From positions 248,001 through 312,000 of the forward strand of contig NZ_OZ244785.1 in the NCBI RefSeq assembly GCF_965219715.1: a stretch of DNA of 64,000 bases, written 5' to 3'. Every line of letters starts with the position of its first letter. Positions within the stretch are counted from its first letter, which is position 1. The notes under the pieces are model-generated. The model ran no database searches, had not been told where the DNA came from, and worked only from the letters and a program-made list of their open reading frames with translations. The translations under genes were made by a program, and so were the position numbers. Of this stretch, positions 43,244 to 54,873 are shown piece by piece. Origin of the DNA: Bacterioplanoides sp965219715. GTDB taxonomy: Bacteria > Pseudomonadota > Gammaproteobacteria > Pseudomonadales > Oceanobacteraceae.

Positions 43244-44974
43244 TTACAGCTGAACGTTTTGTTTCAGGAACTCAACTACAGAATCCGCAGCTAAGTCTTG
43301 CTTGTCTTCCGCACGGCGCGATTTATATTCCAGCGTGCCAGCTTCAAGACCACGGTCAGAAATCACGATACGGTGCGGAATACCCATCAGTTCCATATCA
43401 GCGAATTTAACGCCCGGGCTGGTTTTCTTATCACGATCATCCAGGAATACATCGAAACCGGCTTCGGTAAGCTCAGCGTACAGCTTTTCAGTGGCTTGCT
43501 GAACCGCTTCTGAGCGATGCAGGTTCATCGGCACAATACCAATCTGGAAAGGTGCGATCGCGTCTGGCCAGATAATGCCGTTGTCGTCGTTGTTCTGCTC
43601 AATTGCAGCGGCAACCACACGAGTAACACCAATACCATAACAACCCATAATCAGAGTCTGGTCTTTACCGTTAACGTTCAGTACCGAGGCTTTCATCGCT
43701 TCGGAGTACTTGGTGCCCAGCTGGAAGATATGGCCCACTTCGATGCCACGTTTGATCTCCAGTGTGCCGTTACCACATGGGCTTGGATCACCGGCAACCA
43801 CGTTACGCAGATCAGCTACCTCCGGCAGTGGTAAATCACGTTCCCAGTTAATGCCAAACAGGTGTTTGCCATCGGTGTTGGCGCCAGCACCAAAGTCAGA
43901 GCAGTGAGCAACCGCGCGATCTGCAACGATACGGATGTTCATACCAACCGGACCTAAAGAACCTGGGCCAGCACCAACAGCCGCGCGGATTTCTTCTTCA
44001 CCGGCAAATTGCAGCGGGTTAGCAACGCCTTCCAGCTTCTCAGCTTTAATTTCATTCAGCTCATGATCGCCACGAACCAGCAGAGCGATTAACGGCTGGT
44101 TGCCGTCTTCATCCGCTTCACCACGAACAATCAGAGTTTTGATGGTTTTTTCAATCGCCAGACCAAACTGTTCAACCAGCTCATCGATGGTTTTGGCATT
44201 TGGCGTATCGACTTCACGCATCTCTTCCGTTGCCGCAGAACGCTCACCGGCAGGTGCCAGTGCTTCAGCCAGCTCAACGTTTGCGGCGTAATCACTGGCG
44301 TTCGAGAAGGCGATATCGTCTTCGCCGGACTCCGCTAATACGTGGAATTCGTGAGATTTTGCACCACCGATCGAACCGGTATCTGCCCATACCGGACGGA
44401 AGTCCAGGCCTAAGCGGGTGAAAATACGGGTATACGCTTCGTGCATCGCCTGGTAGGTGTTTTCCAGACAAGCTTCGTCAGAGTGGAACGAATAAGCGTC
44501 TTTCATGATGAATTCACGCGAGCGCATCACACCAAAACGTGGACGGGTTTCATCGCGGAACTTGGTCTGAATCTGATACATATTCAGCGGTAATTGCTTG
44601 TAGCTGCTGATGTTGTTACGAACCAGATCGGTGATTACTTCTTCGTGGGTTGGGCCAACACAGAAGTCACGGCTGTGACGGTCTTTCAGACGCAGCAGTT
44701 CGCCGCCGTATTGTTGCCAGCGACCACTTTCTTCCCATAATTCAGCCGGTTGAACGGCGGGCATCAATACTTCCATCGCACCGGCGCGGTTCATTTCTTC
44801 GCGCACAATGGCCTCTACTTTACGCAGAGTACGTAAACCCAGGGGCATCCAGTTGTACAGGCCGGCGGCCAGTTTACGGATCATGCCGGAGCGCAGCATC
44901 AGCTTATGGCTGATAACCACCGCATCTGCCGGGGTTTCTTTTTCGGTTGCAATCAGGAATTGAGTAGCGCGCAT
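43244..44974 (-). CDS. proS: Prolyl-tRNA synthetase
   Basis: From ATG 44974 the product has 576 residues, the usual length of bacterial ProRS with the editing insertion; 22 codons upstream of this are in frame but not conserved. It starts MRATQFLIATEKETPADAVVISHKLMLRSGMIRK; class II motif 2 is FRDETRPRFGVMRSREFIMKD; the INS editing domain lies at about 225-390; motif 3 and GCYGIGVTR follow, then the anticodon domain. Charges tRNA-Pro with proline. Confidence 0.97.
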   Translation of the reverse strand: MRATQFLIATEKETPADAVVISHKLMLRSGMIRKLAAGLYNWMPLGLRTLRKVEAIVREEMNRAGAMEVLMPAVQPAELWEESGRWQQYGGELLRLKDRHSRDFCVGPTHEEVITDLVRNNISSYKQLPLNMYQIQTKFRDETRPRFGVMRSREFIMKDAYSFHSDEACLENTYQAMHEAYTRIFTRLGLDFRPVWADTGSIGGAKSHEFHVLAESGEDDIAFSNASDYAANVELAEALAPAGERSAATEEMREVDTPNAKTIDELVEQFGLAIEKTIKTLIVRGEADEDGNQPLIALLVRGDHELNEIKAEKLEGVANPLQFAGEEEIRAAVGAGPGSLGPVGMNIRIVADRAVAHCSDFGAGANTDGKHLFGINWERDLPLPEVADLRNVVAGDPSPCGNGTLEIKRGIEVGHIFQLGTKYSEAMKASVLNVNGKDQTLIMGCYGIGVTRVVAAAIEQNNDDNGIIWPDAIAPFQIGIVPMNLHRSEAVQQATEKLYAELTEAGFDVFLDDRDKKTSPGVKFADMELMGIPHRIVISDRGLEAGTLEYKSRRAEDKQDLAADSVVEFLKQNVQL

Positions 44975-45222
44975 GCGTCTTATTTGCCCATGTAGATTCA
45001 AATGACGGGCAATTTTAAAGGCTGGAGCTGTTTGCGGCAATGCGACATAGGCTGTTTTCTGCGCTTGTTGTCTGGTTTGTGGTGGTCAGGTTTCAAAGGT
45101 TGAGGGCTGATTTGAGGTTTCGTCGGGCGCAACAGAGTTTTTTCCCGGCTGTGCTTGTGCTGCGGTGTCGCTGTGAGATACTTCGCCAGACAATATGCCC
45201 CGGGCAAATAAGAGAGTGAATC

Positions 45223-45867
45223 ATGGTGGAAGCTGTTACCACACAGCTTGAAGCATTGCTGGCGGAAGATTTACCCGTCGCGCCAGCTTGTTTGCGTAAT
45301 CAGAAACCGATCGCCGATGTGTTACAGCAGGAAATTGCGCAACACTCGGTGGTTCTGGAGTTGGGCAGTGGTACTGGCCAGCATGCCAGCTACTTCACCA
45401 CTGCTTTGCCGGATATCATCTGGCAACCTTCCGATCTGGCTAATACCATCGATGGCATTAACGCCTGGCGTGAGCGAACGGCTAAAGAGAATTTTTTACC
45501 GCCGTTGGTGCTGGATATTGAGCAGGACCTGTGGCCGGTAAAACAGGTCGATGCCGTATTCAGCGCTAACCTGGTGCATTACGTCAGCTGGCCGAAAGTA
45601 CGCGCTATGATGACGGGAATTGGTCGGGTACTGAAAGACTCGGGCATCGCCTTGTTTTATGGACCGTATAATTACGATGGTCAGTTCACCAGTGACGGTA
45701 ATCGCGACCTGGATACCTGGTTAAGAGAGCGCGACCCGGAGTCGGGAATTAAAGACTTCGAGCAAATTATTCTCGCTGCCCGTAAAGAAAAACTGCGATT
45801 AATCAAAGACATCGCCATGCCAGCCAATAACCGTATTTTAGTGCTGCAGAAGTACGCTGACAGTTAA
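45223..45867 (+). CDS. DUF938 class I methyltransferase
   Basis: The 214-residue protein has a Rossmann methyltransferase fold with the SAM-binding VVLELGSGTGQHASYFT (about 42-58), WQPSDL, ANLVHYVSWPKV and GIALFYGPYNYDGQFTS. This is the DUF938 family, sometimes listed as SAM-dependent methyltransferase of unknown substrate. Divergent from proS. Confidence 0.88.
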   Translation: MVEAVTTQLEALLAEDLPVAPACLRNQKPIADVLQQEIAQHSVVLELGSGTGQHASYFTTALPDIIWQPSDLANTIDGINAWRERTAKENFLPPLVLDIEQDLWPVKQVDAVFSANLVHYVSWPKVRAMMTGIGRVLKDSGIALFYGPYNYDGQFTSDGNRDLDTWLRERDPESGIKDFEQIILAARKEKLRLIKDIAMPANNRILVLQKYADS

Positions 45868-46116
45868 TCCCCGATCATTGATGTTGCTCTTTCTGGTGAT
45901 CAGGCTTCTTTTTCTATATGCGAGTGATTGTTCATTTTTTGTAACCATAGTGTTCCGCAAAATACAGTCGTGTCGGTAAATCAGTCATTTAATATGTGAC
46001 TTTCGGGGAACACAACCCGGTTATTAGGTGAAGTGGCTGAGCGTACCAGCGCAGACTGATATTAGCTGCTTTACTCCTTAATGATGCGAACCACTATCTT
46101 ATCCGGGAGACATTTT

Positions 46117-47055
46117 ATGGATTGCACTAAAACGCTAATAATGTTGGTCTCAATCGCAACAACCTTAATAACGGAATCAGCTTACGCCGGGCTTGATGTT
46201 GAAGCGAACCCAACGAATATGGCGGATGTTCCTGGCCATGCCTTTGAAACGCTGAATCGGCTGGAGCCTGCAGCAACAATAGGGGCGACGTATTTTACTC
46301 CTGGTAAAGTTAAGACGGATAAAGACGTAGAGGTTACTCAGGTTCAGTCTTATTTTAATGTGCCATTAACCGGCGGCGGTGATGAAGACGGTTGGATATA
46401 TTTTGTTGGCCTGAACTTCAGTGAAAATGAATTCAGAGTATCAGACACTAAATCCGGTGCCGATGCCAAACAACGATTATACGATATAACCGTACCGCTA
46501 ACTCTGTTTCGTCAGGCCGATGCAGAAACCGCCTACGTTGCTTATATTGCCCCAGGCCTGCGTTCTTCACTGGAATATGTGGGTGATGAAGACTTTGGTG
46601 GTGATGTAATTTTTCAGGTGGTAAAAGACAAAGGTATTCACTCGTATCAGTACGGCGCCGGTATTATCACCGCGTTTGGTGAGTCTCAGCTGGTACCGGT
46701 TGTTTCCTACAGCTATCAACCCAATTCGCAATTAAATGTCACACTGGGTTTACCCACTTTTGTTGATTATGCCGTGAGTGAAAGCCAGAGTTATTTTGCG
46801 CGTTTAACGCCGAATGGTGGTCAATGGCATGCCTATGATGGCAATAAAAAAGATAACGGCTTTGATTATAAACAAGAAGGTTTTCGTTTTGGTGGCGGCG
46901 GCGAATGGCAATTATTCGGGCCTTTATATCTTGAATTAGAAGCCGGCGTGCAGTTTGGCCAGAAGGTGACCTATAAAGAACGTGGTCAGGAAGTTACCGC
47001 CAAATTTGATCCGTCTAACTATATCAATGCCAGCCTGAACATTTATTTTGACTGA
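46117..47055 (+). CDS. Outer-membrane beta-barrel protein, unknown
   Basis: From ATG 46117 (GGGAG ahead) the product has 312 residues; an in-frame ATG 12 codons before lacks a ribosome site. It has a signal peptide (cut after SAYA), then alternating-residue strands throughout (IYFVGLNFSENEFRV, TAYVAYIAPGLRSSLEYV, LVPVVSYSYQPNSQLNVTLGL) and a C-terminal aromatic end (ASLNIYFD). It resembles DUF6268-type barrels, with low certainty. First gene of a three-gene envelope unit with the lipoprotein hydrolase and the NTF2-like protein. Confidence 0.65.
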   Translation: MDCTKTLIMLVSIATTLITESAYAGLDVEANPTNMADVPGHAFETLNRLEPAATIGATYFTPGKVKTDKDVEVTQVQSYFNVPLTGGGDEDGWIYFVGLNFSENEFRVSDTKSGADAKQRLYDITVPLTLFRQADAETAYVAYIAPGLRSSLEYVGDEDFGGDVIFQVVKDKGIHSYQYGAGIITAFGESQLVPVVSYSYQPNSQLNVTLGLPTFVDYAVSESQSYFARLTPNGGQWHAYDGNKKDNGFDYKQEGFRFGGGGEWQLFGPLYLELEAGVQFGQKVTYKERGQEVTAKFDPSNYINASLNIYFD

Positions 47056-47065
47056 GGTTGAACAG

Positions 47066-48013
47066 ATGAAGTGTATTCAACTAACCGCGATAAAAATGAG
47101 TGTTATCGTCCTGGCTGCAGCCTTACTCAGCGCATGTCAGTCGTATTACGCACAACCTTCATTGAGTCGGGCAGAATTAAAACAGTATGATTTTAACAGT
47201 CTGACATTGAAGGCCGGTAACCGTATTAATTATCGGGTTCAGGGCGAGAATAACCAAAAGACGTTGCTGATGGTGCATGGTGGTGGAGATTCACTGAGTG
47301 TCTGGAACCGTTGGGCTGATCAATTGCAGCAGGATTACCGGGTGATTCGTATTGATATGCCGGGTCACGGTTTATCTGACCCTTATCCTGATGGCCAATA
47401 CAATACTGTTAAAATCGCTGACAGCATTGGCGAAGTCGTGGATTTATTGCAACTGAACGAGTTTGTGCTGGTAGCACATTCCTATGGTGGTGAAGCCAGT
47501 CTGCATTATATCCAGCGCCAGCCAGACAAGGTAAAAGCCCTGGTACTGGTGGCTCCTGGTGCCTATAAGCCGGAATGGGAAGATATTAAAGACTATGTAG
47601 AAAGCTTTAATCAGTCATATTTACCGGGTAAATCAGGAGTACGCCAGTCGTTGCAGATTATGTTTGCTGATCCGGCTCGTATTGGAGATGAAATCGTCGA
47701 TTATTCTTACGACCTGTATCAGTATCAACCAAACTGGGGCACGCTGCAGGCGATGGAACAAGGCAGTGCGGATCATTATCAGGAAGTATCGGGTACCACA
47801 GATATTAAGGTGCCAACTCTGTTGTTGTGGGGTGATCAGGATAAGGTGTCGAACCTGAACAATATCGGTCGCCGGTTACATCGGGAGATACCGGACTCTG
47901 AACTGGTTGTTTATCCTGATGTTGGTCATATGCCGAACTATGCCATTGCCACGCAGTCGGTTAAGGACGTACAAAAATTCCTTAAAGATCGAGTCTGGTC
48001 CATAAACAACTAA
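47066..48013 (+). CDS. Alpha/beta hydrolase lipoprotein
   Basis: From ATG 47066 (GAGG eight bases before; a TTG six codons upstream is rejected) the product has 315 residues with a lipobox (LLSAC). The hydrolase core shows MVHGGGDSLSVW (oxyanion), IRIDMPGHGLSDP, nucleophile Ser in LVAHSYGGEAS (about 135-145), Asp in WGDQDKV and His in DVGHMPNY. An esterase or lipase-like envelope enzyme; its substrate may pass through the barrel encoded 10 bases upstream. Confidence 0.88.
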   Translation: MKCIQLTAIKMSVIVLAAALLSACQSYYAQPSLSRAELKQYDFNSLTLKAGNRINYRVQGENNQKTLLMVHGGGDSLSVWNRWADQLQQDYRVIRIDMPGHGLSDPYPDGQYNTVKIADSIGEVVDLLQLNEFVLVAHSYGGEASLHYIQRQPDKVKALVLVAPGAYKPEWEDIKDYVESFNQSYLPGKSGVRQSLQIMFADPARIGDEIVDYSYDLYQYQPNWGTLQAMEQGSADHYQEVSGTTDIKVPTLLLWGDQDKVSNLNNIGRRLHREIPDSELVVYPDVGHMPNYAIATQSVKDVQKFLKDRVWSINN

Positions 48014-48025
48014 TTGGAGGTAGCA

Positions 48026-48490
48026 ATGAAAATTTTTATAACCCTGTTAGTTCTATTGTTAAGTTCCGGCGTTCATGCGACAACTAAAGACGAGCTGGTT
48101 GCTCTGGTTGAACGTTATTATGTACTGGAAGCTGAAGAAAATTATCGGGCGGTTAGCAAGCTGTTTAAACCTGGTGCAGAGGTATCTTATTCGCTTGATT
48201 TTGGTATGTTAATGCCGGACTACAATTTTGAATTTATCGTTAATAATGCAGCTTCGTTTGACGTTTTAACGGAAGGAGAAGAACAGGACGATTCTGAAAT
48301 ATCGAATATTCAGTGGGATATTGCGGATGCCGAAATTTCAGCTGACAGCGGTAAAGTTGTGGTTAAGCTGAGCTGGGATTATAAAAGTTCCGACGGTGAT
48401 GGCAGTGTAAAAGCTGAAGATACCTTTAACTTCACGATTGTTGATGGCAAGACGTTAATAAACTCCTATCACTCCGAACAGGAATATTAA
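48026..48490 (+). CDS. Periplasmic NTF2/SnoaL-like protein
   Basis: From ATG 48026, behind TTGGAGG, the product has 154 residues; the TTG at 48014 is part of that ribosome site. It has a signal peptide (cut after SSGVHA) and a small alpha-beta cone-like body: helical DELVALVERYYVLEAEENYRAVSKLF then strands (VVVKLSWDYKS, TFNFTIVDGKTLINSYHS), as in NTF2-like/SnoaL proteins. Third gene of the operon with the barrel and the lipoprotein hydrolase. Role unknown. Confidence 0.68.
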   Translation: MKIFITLLVLLLSSGVHATTKDELVALVERYYVLEAEENYRAVSKLFKPGAEVSYSLDFGMLMPDYNFEFIVNNAASFDVLTEGEEQDDSEISNIQWDIADAEISADSGKVVVKLSWDYKSSDGDGSVKAEDTFNFTIVDGKTLINSYHSEQEY

Positions 48491-48540
48491 TTGGCCATCA
48501 ATACCCTTAGCGTCGTTGGTTTTATTAAGATGCAGGCAGG

Positions 48541-49386
48541 TTAGTCCCCTGCCTGCCAACGGCGTATAGCAACATAACCGTCTTTTTCTCCCAGCTGATA
48601 AGCCTGCTCCAGTGTTTCCAGATCCATTGTGAACTGCCCCGCAGCAAAACTCTCGTCCGGACATATTTCGATAATTTCACAATCGCCAGGTGGATTGCGG
48701 ATAAAACTCAGAGAATGGTTGTAAGCGATATGGCGTTGTTGTAGTGCTCTGGCGATTGACGGGTAGGGCCGCAGCAATAGCGGAAAGAGCTTATTGATGC
48801 GGTAACTTTGTTTCTGGTAACTGGCCGGATTAGAGCGTAATACCAGAATTTTCCGCGCACCACGCCGATATGCTTCGTGCACCGGCAATGAATCACTGAC
48901 TCCACCATCAAACCATTGCTTGCCCTCATGCATCACTTTATTGCGGAAAGCGAATGGCATATTTCCCGATGCTTTTAACAGCTGAAACAGGGTGTCGCGG
49001 CGTGGAGCTAAATATTGCGTTTCTGCGGTATTCGCACAGGTGACCGTGGCCAGGAACTCAGTGTTAGCTGAGAAAATAGTATCCAGGCCTATAGGCAATT
49101 CTTTTTCGGTAATCTGCCAAAGCCAGTCGATATCAATTAAATGACCTCCGCGTAAAAAATGCCAGAAACTTTTAAATTCCGGGCGGCGACAATAATCTGT
49201 ATAAATATAGTGATTTCTGCCGCGTTTATTACCCAGATAGGCTGCGGCGTTAGAAGCACCGGCTGACACGCCAATGCATAAATCGAACGGATTAAACTGA
49301 TGCAAAAGAAAGGTATCGAGAATGCCGGCGCTGTAAATGCCACGCATGGCTCCACCTTCAACAATAAGTGCGGTTTTTGTTTTCAT
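48541..49386 (-). CDS. Patatin-like phospholipase
   Basis: The 281-residue protein has the patatin catalytic set: oxyanion GGAMRG (11-16), nucleophile Ser41 in GVSAGAS, and Asp in FDGGVSDSLP (about 163). The catalytic dyad would hydrolyse acyl esters of lipids. No signal peptide, so intracellular, as in the YjjU-type family. It stands between the envelope operon and the fatty acid oxidation cluster, reading leftward. Confidence 0.92.
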   Translation of the reverse strand: MKTKTALIVEGGAMRGIYSAGILDTFLLHQFNPFDLCIGVSAGASNAAAYLGNKRGRNHYIYTDYCRRPEFKSFWHFLRGGHLIDIDWLWQITEKELPIGLDTIFSANTEFLATVTCANTAETQYLAPRRDTLFQLLKASGNMPFAFRNKVMHEGKQWFDGGVSDSLPVHEAYRRGARKILVLRSNPASYQKQSYRINKLFPLLLRPYPSIARALQQRHIAYNHSLSFIRNPPGDCEIIEICPDESFAAGQFTMDLETLEQAYQLGEKDGYVAIRRWQAGD

Positions 49387-49565
49387 AATATTTCAGACTT
49401 GTTTATTGACCCAATAAAGCAGCTTGGGCTGGCGCTAAAAATGCCCGGTTTGTAAAAGTCGCTGGACAAACCGGGGCGCCCAAATTCGGATATAATAGCA
49501 GTCATGCTCACACGAGGAGGGGGAAGAGTGCTACACGGGCAAAGAAAAAAGTGTTTCAGGCCGGA

Positions 49566-49586
49566 GTCTGTTTATCGTTAACAGAC
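49566..49586 (-). terminator. Hairpin after the thiolase gene (possible terminator)
   Basis: GTCTGTT and AACAGAC pair around 7 bases, 21 bases past the thiolase stop on the minus strand. A T-run (TTTTTT) occurs only about 20 bases further, so termination would be weak. Confidence 0.35.
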
Positions 49587-49607
49587 CCACGACGGCAGTA
49601 GCATTCC

Positions 49608-50792
49608 TCAGGCAACTTCGAATAACGCAGCGGCTCCCATGCCACCACCAATACACATACTGACAACCACATATCTGGCACCACGGCGTTTGCCTTCAAT
49701 TAAGGCATGGCCTGCCAACCGGGCACCAGTCATTCCATAAGGATGGCCTACGGAAATACCACCACCATTAACGTTATAGATATCCGGATCGATGCCAAGG
49801 AACTCCTGACAATATAATGCCTGGCAGGCGAAGGCTTCATTCAGTTCCCATAAACCGATATCACGAATGGTCAGGCCATGTTGTTTTAACAGTTTAGGAA
49901 TGGCGTAGACCGGTCCAATTCCCATTTCTTCCGGGGCATTACCAGCGATTGCCATACCACGATAAATCCCTAATGGCTGCAGGCCTCGTTTTTCTGCCAG
50001 CTTACGTTCCATCACCACGCAGGCAGAGGCGCCATCGGACAGCTGACTGGCATTGCCAGCGGTAATTACCCCATTTTCAATAATCGGTTTAAGACCGGCG
50101 AGGCTTTCCAGAGTTGTTTGTGGACGGTTGCCTTCGTCGGCTGAAAATACCTGTTCACGAAAGCTGATTTCCCCGGTTTCTTTATTAACCAGTTTTTGCT
50201 GAACCTGAATCGGTACAATTTCGTCGTCAAATCTACCAGCCAGCTGTGCTGCGGCAGTCCGCTGTTGCGATAATAACGCGTATTTATCCTGGGCTTCACG
50301 GCCGATATTAAAACGCTCGCTGACATTTTCGGCGGTCAGTAACATCGGCATATAAGCGTGTTCTGCGTGGGCAATTACATTGCTGTCCTGTTCCCGGGCA
50401 ACCCATTCGAAATAAGGACCCTGCAACGCAGAAATATTTTCCTGGCCGCCAGCAACAACAACCTGCATACCATCAACAATAATTTGTTTCGCAGCATTGG
50501 CAATGGCCAATAACCCGGAGGCACATTGGCGATCAACGGTCTGACCTGCCGCGCTGTAAGGTAAACCGGCAGCTAATGCAGCATTACGGCCCAGATTCGA
50601 ACCGGCCGTACCGGCTGTTAATACAGTACCTGCGATTACGTCTTCTACTTCATCACTGGCGATGCCAGCACGGTTTACCGCGTGTTCGATGGCATGGGCC
50701 AGCATAGAAGGGGATTTAATATTATTCAGCGATCCCCGAAATGCTTTACCAATAGGGGTTCGTGCGGTTGAAACAATAACGGCTTCTTTCAT
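49608..50792 (-). CDS. Acetyl-CoA C-acyltransferase (thiolase)
   Basis: The 394-residue enzyme performs the last step of beta-oxidation, splitting 3-ketoacyl-CoA with CoA. The acyl-binding Cys90 lies in DRQCASG, the catalytic His in NVNGGGISVGHPYGMTGAR, and the second Cys in VVSMCIGGGMGAAALF. Length and motifs match FadA/acetyl-CoA acetyltransferase types. It is last in the cluster, 3 bases after the multifunctional enzyme, so they form a FadBA-like pair. Confidence 0.94.
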   Translation of the reverse strand: MKEAVIVSTARTPIGKAFRGSLNNIKSPSMLAHAIEHAVNRAGIASDEVEDVIAGTVLTAGTAGSNLGRNAALAAGLPYSAAGQTVDRQCASGLLAIANAAKQIIVDGMQVVVAGGQENISALQGPYFEWVAREQDSNVIAHAEHAYMPMLLTAENVSERFNIGREAQDKYALLSQQRTAAAQLAGRFDDEIVPIQVQQKLVNKETGEISFREQVFSADEGNRPQTTLESLAGLKPIIENGVITAGNASQLSDGASACVVMERKLAEKRGLQPLGIYRGMAIAGNAPEEMGIGPVYAIPKLLKQHGLTIRDIGLWELNEAFACQALYCQEFLGIDPDIYNVNGGGISVGHPYGMTGARLAGHALIEGKRRGARYVVVSMCIGGGMGAAALFEVA

Positions 50793-50795
50793 AAC

Positions 50796-52901
<2,106 letters not shown>

Positions 52902-52912
52902 GTTATTACCTG

Positions 52913-54346
52913 TTAAGCCTCTGGATTTCTTACGACTAATAAGCGAATTTCGGTCATATCTTCAATGGCATAGCGGATGCCTTCACGCCCTAGGCCGCTG
53001 TCTTTAACACCGCCATATGGCATATGGTCGACCCGCCAGGACGGCACATCACCAATGACGACGCCACCAACTTCCAGTCGTTGCCAGGCTTTTTGTGCCT
53101 TGTATAAATCGCGCGTAAAAATACCGGCCTGTAAACCAAATTTACTGTTATTAATTTCTTCCAATACCGCATCAAAATCACTGAAGCGGTCAAGAATAGC
53201 GACCGGGCCAAAAGCTTCTTCGTCGCGCAGTGGTTGGTTGGCTGGCACATTTTCCATCAGAGTTGCCTGTAACATGGCACCGTCACGCTCTCCGCCGCAC
53301 AGTACAATAGCGCCTGCGTCAGCCGCCTGATTTATCCAGCTGTGTAACCGGCTGGCTTCTGCTTCGCTGATCATAGGGCCAATAAAGGTCTGCGGGTTTT
53401 TCGGATCACCGGATTTTAATGCCTGAGTTGCAGTAACCAGTTTCTGGCGTAGCTCATCAATAGTATCTTCATGGGCGTAAATACGTTGTACGCCGATACA
53501 GCTTTGACCAGACTGATAAAAGGCACCAAAAACAATACGTTCAACGGCATCGTTAATATCGGCATCTTTATCCACCACGCAGGCCGCATTACCACCCAGC
53601 TCCAGCACAACGGGTTTTTTCCCGGCTTGGGCTTTAAGCGCCCAGCCAATATCCGGAGAACCGGTAAAGCTCAGCAGTTTTAATCGTTCGTCGGTGGTAA
53701 ATAATTCCGCGCCATCTCGGCGGCAGGGCAGAATGGAAAAAGCACCCGCAGGTAATTCGGTTTCTGCCAGTACTTCACCAATCATTAATGCCCCAATGGG
53801 TGTCAGGCTGGCGGGTTTCAGAATAAATGGGCAGCCTGCTGCAATGGCTGGAGCGATTTTATGGGCGGCTAAGTTCAGCGGGAAATTAAACGGGCTGATA
53901 AAGGAACAGGGACCAATCGGAACGCGTCGGGTCATGCCTGAATAACCTTCTGCCCGGGGGCTGATATCCATGGTGATCACTTCGCCATTAATTCGCACCG
54001 CTTCTTCTGCGGCAATGCGGAAGGTGTCGATTAAACGACCGACTTCGCCCCGGGCATCGTTGATGGGTTTACCGGCTTCGATGCATAACGCCTGAGCAAA
54101 CTCTTCAAAACGTTGCTGAAAACGCTCAACACAATGATTCAGTATTTGCTGACGTTTATAAGCAGGCAACGCCGCCATGGCTTCTTTCGCCTGGTCGGCG
54201 GCGCTGATGGCCTGATCAATAATGTCGGCGTTGGCCATGGCCACATGACACACGACATCGTTGGTGTACTTATCCTGGATGGCCAGGTCCTGATTAGCAA
54301 ACACCGGCTGGTTTGCCAGATAATACGGATAGTGGTTATTCAGCAT
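52913..54346 (-). CDS. NAD(P)-dependent aldehyde dehydrogenase
   Basis: The 477-residue enzyme oxidises an aldehyde to the acid. It shows the NAD-binding FTGSPDIGWALKAQ, catalytic Glu in LELGGNAA, catalytic Cys in QSGQSCIGVQR, and EEAFGPVAIL, ending GVKDSGLGREGIRYAIEDMTE. Its start overlaps the thioesterase end by 11 bases, so the two are coupled. Beside the iron-dependent alcohol dehydrogenase it should turn the aldehyde made from an alcohol into the acid for beta-oxidation. Confidence 0.93.
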   Translation of the reverse strand: MLNNHYPYYLANQPVFANQDLAIQDKYTNDVVCHVAMANADIIDQAISAADQAKEAMAALPAYKRQQILNHCVERFQQRFEEFAQALCIEAGKPINDARGEVGRLIDTFRIAAEEAVRINGEVITMDISPRAEGYSGMTRRVPIGPCSFISPFNFPLNLAAHKIAPAIAAGCPFILKPASLTPIGALMIGEVLAETELPAGAFSILPCRRDGAELFTTDERLKLLSFTGSPDIGWALKAQAGKKPVVLELGGNAACVVDKDADINDAVERIVFGAFYQSGQSCIGVQRIYAHEDTIDELRQKLVTATQALKSGDPKNPQTFIGPMISEAEASRLHSWINQAADAGAIVLCGGERDGAMLQATLMENVPANQPLRDEEAFGPVAILDRFSDFDAVLEEINNSKFGLQAGIFTRDLYKAQKAWQRLEVGGVVIGDVPSWRVDHMPYGGVKDSGLGREGIRYAIEDMTEIRLLVVRNPEA

Positions 54347-54800
54347 GATTGGCCTCGTCAGCGCTGTGGTCAGACATTAACGCCTGTAAAACATCACGTG
54401 TGTGATTGGGAATCGGAGTGGGTTTGTCGCTGGCACGATCGACAAAAACATGGACAAAAAAACCACAGGCGGCCGGAACGTCTTCACCTTGACGGAACAT
54501 GGCCAGTTCATAACGAACGGATGAATTGCCCAGGTGAGCCACACGAATACCCACTTCAATGGCATCGGGAAAGGCCAGCGGTGAATAATAATCGCAGCCG
54601 GAACTGACGACATAACCGATGGCGTCACTGTGCTGAATATCTAACCCGCCTTGCTGAATTAAATAACTGTTGATGGCACTGTCGAAATAACCGTAATACA
54701 CCATATTGTTCAGGTGGCCATACGCATCGTTATCTAGCCAGCGACTGGTTACAGGCATAAAAACCTGATAGTTATCACGCTTCTCAGTAATTTTTGACAT
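54336..54800 (-). CDS. 4-hydroxybenzoyl-CoA-type thioesterase
   Basis: The 154-residue hotdog-fold protein has the DNDAYGHLNNMVYYGYFDSAINSYL block (about 21-45) of the 4HBT family, with the catalytic Asp, then VSSGCDYYSPLAFPDAIEVGIRV. It hydrolyses acyl-CoA thioesters. Embedded in the oxidation cluster, it may release a dead-end acyl-CoA or prevent CoA trapping. It overlaps the aldehyde dehydrogenase gene by 11 bases. Confidence 0.88.
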   Translation of the reverse strand: MSKITEKRDNYQVFMPVTSRWLDNDAYGHLNNMVYYGYFDSAINSYLIQQGGLDIQHSDAIGYVVSSGCDYYSPLAFPDAIEVGIRVAHLGNSSVRYELAMFRQGEDVPAACGFFVHVFVDRASDKPTPIPNHTRDVLQALMSDHSADEANHAE

Positions 54801-54873
54801 AAAATTTTATCCCGTTTTTTTAACAGGTTAATAAACCGATAAATCGTTTTTAAAGAGTTGCAACCCGGTGGGA

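Noticed and set aside
49504..49581. A 25-codon frame with a very strong GGAGGGGG stretch
   Set aside because: It is very short, Arg/Gly-rich, lies in the thiolase 3' region and shows no recognisable feature.
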